5,251 bases of DNA from Reyranella sp. (GCA_030681635.1 JAUXRT010000300.1:1-5251), one strand, 5' to 3'. Positions 1-5,251 are shown, numbered from the stretch's first letter. The notes: generated by a model from the sequence alone, not told the origin. Translations and numbers: made by a program.

Positions 1-80
1 GCGACCAAATGCTCTTCGTCGAAAGCGCGAAATTTTTTTTGACTCGCTGCCGTCGAAAGATTTCTTCCGACAAAAGAAAT

Positions 81-102
81 ACGCCGCTCGTTGGAGCGGC
101 GT
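81..102 (-). terminator. Intrinsic terminator of rpsT
   Basis: A perfect 9-bp stem (81-89 with 94-102, arms ACGCCGCTC and GAGCGGCGT) closes a 4-nt loop. Read on the minus strand it is followed at once by the T-rich tract ATTTCTTTTG. It lies 31 nt after the rpsT stop codon, as expected for a factor-independent terminator. A second, weaker hairpin (111-117 with 123-130, one bulged base) sits between the stop codon and the terminator and may help protect the 3' end of the mRNA. Confidence 0.85.
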
Positions 103-133
103 TCACATCCACTGAAGGAGATCTTCTAGTCGA

Positions 134-397
134 TCAGGCCATCGCCTTGATGCGCGCGCTGAGGCGCGACACGCGACGCGAGGCGGCATTCTTGGTGACG
201 ATGCGCTTGATGGCGCCACGCTGGATCTCCGGCTGCGCCGCGCGCAGCGCCTCCTGGGCGACCTTCTTGTCGCCGGCGGCGATCGCCTCTTCGACCTTCT
301 TGACCGAGCCGCGGATGCGGCTGCGCCGTGCCGTATTCACGGCAGTACGGGTCTCGGTTTGGCGGGCGCGCTTCTGGGCCGACTTGTGATTAGCCAT
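134..397 (-). CDS. rpsT: 30S ribosomal protein S20
   Basis: This is an 87-residue, very basic protein that binds 16S rRNA early in assembly of the small ribosomal subunit. The family signature is clear. It begins MANHKSAQKRARQ, has the RRSRIRGSVKKVEEAI helix, and ends with the KNAASRRVSRLSARIKAM tail typical of bacterial S20. The length is normal for the family (85-90 residues). The start is ATG at 397, preceded by a GAGGAC ribosome-binding site and the triplet TAA directly before the ATG. It has its own strong promoter on the right and an intrinsic terminator on the left, so it is probably monocistronic. In alphaproteobacteria rpsT commonly lies just upstream of dnaA in the same orientation, which would place dnaA beyond the left edge; that is inference. 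A plus-strand open frame over the same bases is an antisense shadow. Confidence 0.97.
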   Translation of the reverse strand: MANHKSAQKRARQTETRTAVNTARRSRIRGSVKKVEEAIAAGDKKVAQEALRAAQPEIQRGAIKRIVTKNAASRRVSRLSARIKAMA

Positions 398-423
398 TTA
401 GTCCTCGTTGCTCGAAGGGCGGG

Positions 424-452
424 CTTATACGGGCCGCTTGGGGACCGGTCAA
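424..452 (-). promoter_or_regulatory. Sigma-70 type promoter of rpsT
   Basis: On the minus strand there is a -35 box TTGACC (447-452), a 17-nt spacer and a -10 box TATAAG (424-429). Both boxes match the consensus at five of six positions with ideal spacing. Transcription would begin near 417, giving a leader of about 20 nt before the rpsT ATG. A strong constitutive promoter is expected for a ribosomal protein gene. It also separates rpsT from the methyltransferase gene upstream, whose stop codon is only about 30 nt to the right of the -35 box. Confidence 0.8.
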
Positions 453-483
453 GAATGCCAAAAAAGGCCGATTCGGGGCGGAG

Positions 484-1410
484 TCATGAATTGGCCGGCT
501 TGCGCGCATGGTTGAGCAGCGGCGCATCCTTGGTTTTCAGCGCTTGAATGCGACAGTTCGATGCCGCTGCTTGCTCCGGATCGACCTCGAAGCCGACGTA
601 CGAACACCCGAGCTTGATGGCTGCCATGCCGGTCGTGCCCGACCCGGAGAACGGGTCGAACACGACCACGTCTTCTCCGGCCTTTCCATATGCCTCGATG
701 CATCGACGGGGAAGTTCCTCCGGGAAGCGGGAGAAATGAGCCAGCCCGTCTATTTTCTCATTGCCGAACTCCCAGACGCTGGCGACGGGTGGAGCGACGC
801 GGAACGAATGGCTTTCGTTCTTTGCGAAGAGATAAATTGCGTCGTGCTGTCGATGCGGCCGGCGGCAGCGGCCTTCCGGCTTGGCATTGCGCTTGCGCCA
901 AATCACCTCGCCTCGGGACAGATATCCGGCATCCGAGAGCGCGATGACGAGGCGATACGGCAGGGAAAGGAGATTGCCATATCGCAGCCAGCCTTCGTTC
1001 TTGTCGATGAAGGCCTTCCGTTTGGCGCGAGGCTTCGTGTAGGCGGAATTGTTCGACTTCAGGCCGCCCTTGTCGGGTCCGAGCGAACTATAGGCGCTGT
1101 CATCCAATCGCCAGTTGACCGGGGTGTTGTAGGCGTCCCCCAGGTTGATCCAGACAAGCCCAGCGGGCTTGAGCTTCGGCATGAACGCCGTGAATATCGC
1201 CACGAGGGCTCGTAGATAGTCGCGTGGATCGTCCTCCACGCCGGTGCCGGACGATGTGCGTTGCCCCCAATACGGCGGCGAGGTGACCAGGACGTCGATG
1301 CTCTCGTCGGGAAGTTCTTTTATGAGCTGCGCGCAATCTCCAGGAGCCACTTCGTCCAACCGGAATGGACCAAGATTGCCAGACGGCTTGTTTCCCGCGA
1401 TGGAATTCAT
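484..1410 (-). CDS. Beta-class DNA amino-methyltransferase, orphan
   Basis: This 308-residue SAM-dependent DNA methyltransferase is predicted to methylate an exocyclic amino group. Catalytic motif IV, TSPPYW, lies near the N-terminus (residues 43-48), and the SAM-binding motif I, FDPFSGSGTT, near the C-terminus (251-260). This permuted order defines the beta class. E275 in GFEVDP fits the SAM-ribose contact. The family-typical HFSRFPEEL (225-233) and VWEF (212-215) are present, and the middle part (about 75-190) probably carries target recognition. An SPPY motif favours N4-cytosine over N6-adenine but is not decisive. The open frame reaches 1473, but an AAGGA site supports ATG 1410, which leaves 16 nt after the antiporter stop codon and suggests one operon. 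No restriction endonuclease is visible, so it may be solitary. Sampled 60-nt stretches are about 55-60% GC, against about 67% in one antiporter stretch, hinting at acquisition by transfer. Confidence 0.9.
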   Translation of the reverse strand: MNSIAGNKPSGNLGPFRLDEVAPGDCAQLIKELPDESIDVLVTSPPYWGQRTSSGTGVEDDPRDYLRALVAIFTAFMPKLKPAGLVWINLGDAYNTPVNWRLDDSAYSSLGPDKGGLKSNNSAYTKPRAKRKAFIDKNEGWLRYGNLLSLPYRLVIALSDAGYLSRGEVIWRKRNAKPEGRCRRPHRQHDAIYLFAKNESHSFRVAPPVASVWEFGNEKIDGLAHFSRFPEELPRRCIEAYGKAGEDVVVFDPFSGSGTTGMAAIKLGCSYVGFEVDPEQAAASNCRIQALKTKDAPLLNHARKPANS

Positions 1411-1415
1411 GGCCA

Positions 1416-1420
1416 TCCTT
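1416..1420 (-). promoter_or_regulatory. Ribosome-binding site deciding the methyltransferase start
   Basis: AAGGA (minus strand) ends 5 nt before ATG 1410. It overlaps another in-frame ATG (1414-1416) two codons upstream, which has no comparable site at the right distance. This favours a protein starting MNSIAG rather than MAMNS or the longer open frame that overlaps the antiporter. Confidence 0.6.
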
Positions 1421-1426
1421 AGCCGC

Positions 1427-3133
1427 CTAGCCCTGCGGCAGCACGTTCTTGATGATGCGCTTGGCGATCTCATCCTCGCCCATCACGACCAGCTCGGCGC
1501 CGAGGCCCCGGAGGTAGTCCACCTCGGCGTCGGTGTGGGCCCGCGCCATGACACGGATCGAGGGATTGGCCTTGCGGGCGCGTTCGATCAGGTTGCCGGC
1601 CTCGAACGGGTCGGGAATGGCGGAGATCAGCCATTTCGCGGCCGGCAGGTTGAGTTGCTCCAGGGTCGATTCCTCACCCGCCACGCCGGTGATCGCCGCA
1701 ATCCCTCGCGCCTTGAGGGCCTCGACGTCGGCTTCCTTGTCCTCGATCACCAGCAGCGGCATGTTGGCCGCCTTCAGCGCCCCGGCGATGCGGCTGCCGA
1801 CGCGGCCGTGGCCGACCAGAACGGCGTGACCTGTCGGCGCGGCTTGCGTCTCGCTGGGCACGGGCGGGGCGGGGACGTTCGCCTTTGCCTCGGCGGCGGC
1901 GGCACTGCGCGTCATGCGGTCGAGCAGCAGGAAGATCAGGGGATTGACCAGGATCGAGAGCAGGGCGCCGGCCACGATCAGGTCGCGGCCGCGCGGTGGC
2001 ATGATGTCGAGCTGGACGCCCAGCACCGCCAGGATAAAGGAGAACTCGCCGATCTGGGCCAGGGCGGCGGCGATGGTGAGCGCCACCAGGTTGGAATGGC
2101 CGAAGGCGCGCACGATCAGGTAAGCCGCCGCCGATTTGCCGAGCACGATGATCAGGAAGGTTGCCAGCACCGTCAGCGGCTCGGCCATCAGGACGCTGGG
2201 ATTGAACAGCATGCCGACCGAGACGAAGAACAGCACGGCGAAGGCGTCGCGCAGCGGCAGCGTCTCGCGCGCGGCCTGCTGGCTGAGTGCCGATTCCGCC
2301 AGCACCATGCCGGCGAAGAAGGCGCCCAAGGCGAAGGAGACGGCGAAGAGGTGGGCGGCGCCGAAGGCGACGCCCAAGGCAATCGCCAGCACGGCGAGAC
2401 GAAACAGCTCGCGCGAGCCTGTGTGGGCGACATAGTGGAGAAGCCAGGGGATGGCCTTGCGGCCGATCACCAACATCAGTGCCACGAAGGCCGAGACTTT
2501 CAGGGCCGTGACGCCCAGCGTGCCCCACAGGCCGGTGACGCCGAGCAGGTATTCCAGCCAGCCGCCGGCCAGCCCCCCGTCAGTTGGCGGCGTCGCGGCC
2601 GTGCCGCCCATCAGGCCGGCCAGCGGCGGGATGAGGACGAGGGTGAGCACCATCACCAGGTCTTCGACGATCAGCCAGCCGACGGCGATGCGGCCGCGAT
2701 CGGTCTCGACCAGGCGCCGGTCCTGCAGCGCCCGCAGGAGGACGACGGTGCTGGCCACCGACAGCGCCAGGCCAAAGAGGAGGCCGGCGCCCAGCGACCA
2801 GCCCATCAGCAGCGCCAGGCCAATGCCCATCACGGTCGCCACCGCGATCTGGCCGATCGCGCCCGGCACCGCGATCGTCTTCACCGACAGCAGGTCTTTC
2901 AGCGAAAAATGCAGGCCGACGCCGAACATCAGCAGGATGACGCCGATCTCGGCCAGTTCGGTGGCGAGCTTGCCGTCGGCCACGAAGCCCGGCGTAAAGG
3001 GGCCGATCACCACGCCCGCCAGCAGGTAGCCCGCGATAGACGGCAGGCGCAGCCGCTGGGCGATGAGGCCGAAAATAAAAGCGAGGCCGAGGCCCGCGAC
3101 GACAGTGGCGATCAGGGGCGTGTCGTGCGGCAG
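1427..3133 (-). CDS. ybaL: YbaL-type (CPA2) monovalent cation:proton antiporter
   Basis: This inner-membrane antiporter of the KefB/YbaL group is expected to exchange K+ or Na+ for protons. It has 568 residues from the proposed start, close to E. coli YbaL (about 558). Residues 1-405 form the multi-helix exchanger domain. They include GPFTPGFVAD, LLMFGVGLHFS (67-77), GWLIVEDLVMV (152-162, with the acidic pair ED at 157-158), FVSVGML and AQIGEFSFIL (359-368), all strongly YbaL-like. An Ala/Pro-rich linker (about 410-434) leads to a cytoplasmic TrkA-N/RCK domain from 435, with the nucleotide-binding GHGRVG (441-446) and acidic E464 at the end of the second strand. An internal GTG at 3013 would give 528 residues but would remove the first transmembrane helix. 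The frame upstream reads PHDTPLIATVVAGLGLAF, matching the YbaL N-terminus (MHHATPLITTIVGGL), with CTG 3133 exactly where Met belongs. The methyltransferase follows after 16 nt. Confidence 0.93.
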   Translation of the reverse strand: MPHDTPLIATVVAGLGLAFIFGLIAQRLRLPSIAGYLLAGVVIGPFTPGFVADGKLATELAEIGVILLMFGVGLHFSLKDLLSVKTIAVPGAIGQIAVATVMGIGLALLMGWSLGAGLLFGLALSVASTVVLLRALQDRRLVETDRGRIAVGWLIVEDLVMVLTLVLIPPLAGLMGGTAATPPTDGGLAGGWLEYLLGVTGLWGTLGVTALKVSAFVALMLVIGRKAIPWLLHYVAHTGSRELFRLAVLAIALGVAFGAAHLFAVSFALGAFFAGMVLAESALSQQAARETLPLRDAFAVLFFVSVGMLFNPSVLMAEPLTVLATFLIIVLGKSAAAYLIVRAFGHSNLVALTIAAALAQIGEFSFILAVLGVQLDIMPPRGRDLIVAGALLSILVNPLIFLLLDRMTRSAAAAEAKANVPAPPVPSETQAAPTGHAVLVGHGRVGSRIAGALKAANMPLLVIEDKEADVEALKARGIAAITGVAGEESTLEQLNLPAAKWLISAIPDPFEAGNLIERARKANPSIRVMARAHTDAEVDYLRGLGAELVVMGEDEIAKRIIKNVLPQG

Positions 3134-3141
3134 AACGCTTA

Positions 3142-3147
3142 CTCCTC
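3142..3147 (-). promoter_or_regulatory. Ribosome-binding site supporting a CTG start
   Basis: GAGGAG (minus strand) is a strong Shine-Dalgarno sequence. It lies 8 nt before CTG 3133 and 5 nt before a GTT codon. No ATG, GTG or TTG occurs in this frame between the upstream stop codon (3173-3175) and GTG 3013. The site therefore marks initiation at a non-standard codon, most likely CTG. Confidence 0.6.
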
Positions 3148-3173
3148 GCGGGCGGGGGCAGGATGATCCCAGT

Positions 3174-3202
3174 TATATTGGGGTTGTTCAGGCTCCACGC
3201 AA
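3174..3202 (-). promoter_or_regulatory. Candidate antiporter promoter
   Basis: On the minus strand, TTGCGT (3197-3202) is followed after 17 nt by AATATA (3174-3179). A shifted -10 reading is TATAAC (3172-3177) with a 19-nt spacer. This small AT-rich patch lies about 40 nt before the start of the antiporter, where a promoter for the antiporter-methyltransferase unit would be expected. The match is moderate and rests on sequence alone. Confidence 0.35.
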
Positions 3203-3221
3203 CCGAGCTGTTCCACAGGCG

Positions 3222-3308
3222 CTACGCCGGCGGGATCGTGTTGGGGTTGAGATAGAAGGCGTGAACGCCCAGCTTGGTGCCGATCTCAAGGCGGTGGCTG
3301 CGGATCCT
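3222..3308 (-). pseudogene. C-terminal remnant of an unidentified gene
   Basis: The minus strand encodes 28 codons before a TAG stop, reading RIRSHRLEI followed by GTKLGVHAFYLNPNTIPPA. Of these codons, 25 end in G or C, the pattern of real genes in this genome; in the 13 codons upstream only 7 do. No ATG, GTG or TTG occurs in the frame between the cyclase stop codon and this segment. The cyclase itself ends normally in another frame, so this is not its continuation. The simplest reading is the surviving 3' end of a decayed gene, or one whose 5' part was replaced by the cyclase. I do not recognise the parent family. A short unannotated peptide with an unusual start is a less likely alternative. 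Confidence 0.45.
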
Positions 3309-3334
3309 TTTGTGCCGTTCGAATTGATGGCAGG

Positions 3335-3362
3335 AAGACGCCTGTCCGGAGGAGCACGTCTT
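3335..3362 (-). terminator. Hairpin after the cyclase stop, possible terminator
   Basis: A 6-bp stem (AAGACG at 3335-3340 with CGTCTT at 3357-3362) extends inward by CCT/AGG (3341-3343 with 3350-3352) across a 4-nt bulge. It begins inside the cyclase stop codon. There is no T-tract after it on the minus strand, so intrinsic termination is doubtful. It could instead act as a 3'-end stabiliser or work with Rho. Confidence 0.25.
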
Positions 3363-4096
3363 TAGGCGGCGTAGAGCTGAACGGGCGCGTCGAACCCCTT
3401 GAGCTGATATTCCCCGACGACGCTGTCCGGCAGCTCGGATCGGGCCCGCTCGTAGACGGTCTGCGTGACCAGGATCTGGCCGGCGCCGGCGGCGGATTGC
3501 GCGCGCGAGGCGGTATTGACCACGGTGCCGATGGCCGTCAGGTCGCGGTGGGAATGGCCGAACTCGCCAAAGCTGAGCTCGCCCGAATGAATGCCGATGC
3601 CGACGCCGAGCTCTGCAGCGGTCCCGACGGACGATCCGGTGAACTCTGCCCGTCTGGCGTTGAAAGTCCTCTGGATCTCGCGGGCCGCGAGGACCGCTTG
3701 CCGGGCGTGATCTTCCTGCTGGATGGGGAAATTGAAGACGGCCATCACGGCGTCACCGATGGTCTTGTTGAGCAGGCCGTCGAACTGCCAGATGGCGTTG
3801 GCGCAGTCGTCGTAGAAGGAGTCGAGCAGGCCGCCCATCTCGGCGGGGGACAGTGACTGGGACAGGCTCGTATAGGACCGGAGGTCGGCGAACAGGATGG
3901 TCGCATCGATGGTGACCTTGCGGGCCTTCATCACCCGCGTGAACATGAGTTCGCAGATCGTGCAGGTGTTCGGGTTCATCCGGCTGGGACGAATGCCGAA
4001 GACGCGAAACGGCGCCGACAACACCCCCCGCAGCGGAATAGGCACGCGCATCTGCTGCCAACATCCCTTGCAGATCGCGGATCGGTGCGCGGCCAT
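3362..4096 (-). CDS. Class III adenylate/guanylate cyclase with N-terminal Cys pairs
   Basis: This 244-residue protein is predicted to make cyclic AMP (or cyclic GMP) from the nucleoside triphosphate. The catalytic domain spans about 61-244. Metal-binding D71 lies in LFADLRSYT and D115 in NKTIGDAVMAVF. K111 fits the purine-specifying lysine, and N194 and R198 in TAIGTVVNTASR fit the transition-state pair. At the usual second purine-specifying position there is T187 rather than Asp, which is typical of subclass IIIb. All catalytic positions appear intact. Before the domain, two Cys pairs (C9-xx-C12 and C45-xx-C48) resemble a zinc- or iron-binding module; the RMNPNTCTICE stretch recurs in similar cyclases. 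No transmembrane helix or signal peptide is evident, so the enzyme is probably cytoplasmic. The ATG at 4096 is the only start preserving the first Cys pair, because an in-frame stop lies 9 nt upstream, but it has no good Shine-Dalgarno site. It is transcribed divergently from the dehydrogenase. Confidence 0.9.
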   Translation of the reverse strand: MAAHRSAICKGCWQQMRVPIPLRGVLSAPFRVFGIRPSRMNPNTCTICELMFTRVMKARKVTIDATILFADLRSYTSLSQSLSPAEMGGLLDSFYDDCANAIWQFDGLLNKTIGDAVMAVFNFPIQQEDHARQAVLAAREIQRTFNARRAEFTGSSVGTAAELGVGIGIHSGELSFGEFGHSHRDLTAIGTVVNTASRAQSAAGAGQILVTQTVYERARSELPDSVVGEYQLKGFDAPVQLYAA

Positions 4097-4168
4097 GGGC
4101 TGATTTTACCGCGGGAACGGTGCCGGGCGCCAGCAGGCGGGCCGGGACGGCCGGCCTGATAGATTCCG

Positions 4169-4181
4169 GACACGTCGTGTC
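4169..4181. promoter_or_regulatory. Perfect 13-bp palindrome, candidate operator
   Basis: GACACG-T-CGTGTC is a perfect inverted repeat (6+1+6) in the 131-nt region between the divergent cyclase and dehydrogenase genes. It lies 46 nt before the dehydrogenase ATG and 72 nt before the cyclase ATG, a sensible place for a dimeric regulator to control one or both promoters. No regulator gene is in the window and no strong promoter boxes could be assigned around it. It is too short for a terminator and has no T-tract. Confidence 0.4.
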
Positions 4182-4213
4182 GGTTAATTTGCTATCTGTG
4201 GGACAACACATCT

Positions 4214-4219
4214 GGAGGA
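4214..4219 (+). promoter_or_regulatory. Ribosome-binding site deciding the dehydrogenase start
   Basis: GGAGGA lies 8 nt before ATG 4228. The reading frame is open back to an ATG at 4120, but that start lacks a comparable site and would add 36 residues not seen in short-chain dehydrogenases. ATG 4228 gives the usual short N-terminus before the Rossmann fold. Confidence 0.75.
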
Positions 4220-4227
4220 ACGCGCAT

Positions 4228-4998
4228 ATGGCATCGCCGCTTTTCGATCTCACCGGCAAGGTCGCCGTCGTCACCGGCTCGAGCAAGGGCATCGGCAAGT
4301 CGATCGCCATGCATCTCGCGCTGCAGGGCGCCAAGGTCGTGGTGTCGTCGCGCAAGGCGCCGGCCTGCGAGGAGGCGGCGGCGGAAATCCGCAAGGCCGG
4401 CGGCCATGCCACGGTCATCCCCTGCAACATCTCCGACAAGGCGCAGGTCGAGCGGCTGATCACCGAGACCCAGAAGCAGCTTGGACCGGTCGACGTGCTG
4501 GTCTGCAACGCCGCCTCAAACCCCTACTACGGGCCGAACGAGAAGCTGCCCGATGACGTCTTCATGAAGGTGATGCACAACAACATTCTCTCCAACATGT
4601 GGCTGGTCAATCTCTGCCTGCCCGACATGCGGGCCAAGAAGGACGGCTCGATCATGATCGTGTCGTCGATCGGCGGCGTGCGCGGCTCAGCGGTGATCGG
4701 CGCCTACTGCATCTCCAAGGCCGCCGACATGCAGCACGCGCGCAACCTAGCGCTCGAGTACGGGCCCGACAATATCCGCGTGAACACCATTGCGCCCGGC
4801 CTGGTGCGCACCGACTTCGCCAAGGCGCTGTGGGACGATCCGGTCTATCTCGACAAGCGCCTGCAGACCGCGCCGCTCCGCCGCATCGGCGAGCCCGACG
4901 ACATCGGCGGCATCGCCGTCATGCTGGCCGGCAAGGCCGGCGCCTTCATCACCGGCCAGACCATCATCGCCGATGCGGGGGTGACTATCGGAGGTTAG
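4228..4998 (+). CDS. Short-chain dehydrogenase/reductase, DHRS4-like
   Basis: This 256-residue classical SDR oxidoreductase is of normal length for the family. The Rossmann dinucleotide motif TGSSKGIG lies at 16-23. VVVSSRK (37-43) ends the second strand with R42, which favours NADP(H). The NNAG motif appears as CNAAS (93-97). The catalytic tetrad is N119, S147, Y160 and K164, the last two within YCISK. NAASNPYYGP, APGLVRTDFAKALWDDP and RRIGEPDDIGGI resemble the DHRS4 group of NADPH-dependent carbonyl and retinol reductases, so reduction of a carbonyl (or the reverse alcohol oxidation) is likely; the substrate is unknown. The protein should be cytoplasmic. It is transcribed away from the cyclase, and a Bug-type binding-protein gene follows 41 nt later on the same strand. 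That suggests co-transcription and a possible role in catabolism of a carboxylate or related compound, which is inference. Confidence 0.93.
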   Translation: MASPLFDLTGKVAVVTGSSKGIGKSIAMHLALQGAKVVVSSRKAPACEEAAAEIRKAGGHATVIPCNISDKAQVERLITETQKQLGPVDVLVCNAASNPYYGPNEKLPDDVFMKVMHNNILSNMWLVNLCLPDMRAKKDGSIMIVSSIGGVRGSAVIGAYCISKAADMQHARNLALEYGPDNIRVNTIAPGLVRTDFAKALWDDPVYLDKRLQTAPLRRIGEPDDIGGIAVMLAGKAGAFITGQTIIADAGVTIGG

Positions 4999-4999
4999 G

Positions 5000-5019
5000 G
5001 GCGGGGGTTAAGCTCCGCC
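5000..5019 (+). other. Intergenic hairpin between dehydrogenase and binding protein genes
   Basis: GGCGGGG (5000-5006) can pair with CTCCGCC (5013-5019), giving seven pairs including one G-U, around a 6-nt loop. It lies directly after the dehydrogenase stop codon and just before the ribosome-binding site of the next gene. No T-tract follows, so it is not a standard terminator. It could act as an mRNA processing or stability element that sets different levels of the two products. Confidence 0.3.
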
Positions 5020-5039
5020 TACCAAGGGAGGAAACAACA

Positions 5040-5251
5040 ATGAAGCGCATAAGCGTATTGATCGGCGTCCTCGCCGTGCTGCTCGCCGCACCGGCGGGCG
5101 CGCAGCCCTATCCCAGCAAGCCCATCCGCATCGTCGCCCCATTTCCGCCGGGCGGCGTTGCCGACGTGCTGGCGCGGGCGATCCAGCCCGGCCTGCAGGA
5201 GGCGCTGGGCCAGCAGGTCATCATCGAGAACAAGCCGGGCGCCGGCGGCAA
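5040..5251 (+). CDS. Bug/TctC-family periplasmic binding protein, partial
   Basis: The first 70 residues are present; the gene runs off the right edge. Proteins of this family (usually about 320 residues) capture carboxylates or related small molecules in the periplasm, some of them for the tripartite tricarboxylate transporter. A signal peptide is clear: MKR, a hydrophobic core (residues 5-17) and a likely cleavage after PAGA (A21, before QPYP). The mature N-terminus shows the family signature YPSKPIRIVAPFPPGGVADVLAR and then ENKPGAGG, the ligand-binding loop region. GGGAGGA at 5026-5032 lies 7 nt before ATG 5040. The gene follows the dehydrogenase by 41 nt on the same strand. Many Bug genes stand apart from any transporter, and none is visible here, so the ligand cannot be named. 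Confidence 0.9.
   Translation, partial: MKRISVLIGVLAVLLAAPAGAQPYPSKPIRIVAPFPPGGVADVLARAIQPGLQEALGQQVIIENKPGAGG

Noticed and set aside
9..389. A 126-residue plus-strand open frame
   Set aside because: It is the antisense shadow of rpsT and crosses the rpsT terminator hairpin.
453..483. Possible terminator of the methyltransferase with a 6-T run (minus strand)
   Set aside because: The only stems before the T run are 3 bp (CCG-AAT-CGG or similar), too weak to call.
508..1215. A 235-residue plus-strand open frame
   Set aside because: It is antisense to the methyltransferase, whose motifs are intact; no family signature or supported start was seen.
1244..3166. A 640-residue open frame on the plus strand opposite the antiporter
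   Set aside because: It is antisense to a clearly recognisable antiporter, has a low-complexity composition rich in His, Gln, Asp and Arg with no domain, and arises from high GC at third positions of the real gene.
3063..3365. A 100-residue plus-strand open frame over the antiporter/cyclase gap
   Set aside because: It overlaps the antiporter N-terminus antisense; the coding-like codon pattern in 3225-3308 belongs to the minus strand, not to this frame.
484..4096. A defence island built from the methyltransferase and cyclase
   Set aside because: There is no nuclease, effector or known defence partner. The cyclase is a class III catalytic enzyme rather than a CD-NTase, and the two genes are separated by a housekeeping-type antiporter.
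4197..4210. TGTG-N6-CACA resembling a CRP-type cAMP receptor site near the cyclase
   Set aside because: The CRP consensus has TGTG and CACA separated by 8 bases with conserved A and T flanks; here the gap is 6 and the flanks do not match.
3753..4508. A 251-residue minus-strand open frame spanning cyclase and dehydrogenase
   Set aside because: It overlaps two well-supported genes in other frames and reads through their divergent intergenic region.

Overview
The window looks like chromosomal DNA from a GC-rich alphaproteobacterium. The ribosomal protein S20 sequence is of the alphaproteobacterial type, coding is dense with high GC at third positions, and the right edge carries a Bug/TctC-type tricarboxylate-transporter binding protein, a family greatly expanded in soil and freshwater alpha- and betaproteobacteria. 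Genus cannot be fixed from the sequence. In many alphaproteobacteria rpsT lies directly upstream of dnaA, so the left edge may face dnaA and the replication origin, but neither is inside the window.

Layout: (1) 1-450, minus strand: rpsT with a near-consensus promoter (TTGACC-17-TATAAG) on its right and an intrinsic terminator on its left. (2) 484-3133, minus strand: a YbaL-type cation:proton antiporter followed after 16 nt by a beta-class amino-methyltransferase (N4-cytosine or N6-adenine) with no restriction partner in view. The antiporter is best read as starting at a CTG codon. (3) 3134-3361: a short intergenic stretch with a candidate antiporter promoter, the C-terminal remnant of a decayed or lost gene, and a hairpin after the cyclase stop. 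(4) 3362-4096, minus strand: a class III (IIIb-like) nucleotide cyclase with an N-terminal two-CxxC segment. (5) 4097-4227: a divergent intergenic region with a perfect 13-bp palindrome. (6) 4228-5251, plus strand: a DHRS4-like short-chain dehydrogenase, then the start of a Bug-family periplasmic binding protein cut by the window edge.

The genes form at least three transcription units: rpsT alone; antiporter plus methyltransferase; and a divergent pair, with the cyclase leftward and the dehydrogenase plus binding protein rightward. Housekeeping (S20), ion homeostasis (antiporter), signalling (cyclase) and small-molecule catabolism (dehydrogenase and binding protein) sit side by side without forming one obvious pathway. 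I found no convincing new defence or mobile system. The points most worth checking are the CTG start, the gene remnant, the orphan methyltransferase of lower GC, the Cys-pair cyclase and the divergent-promoter palindrome.
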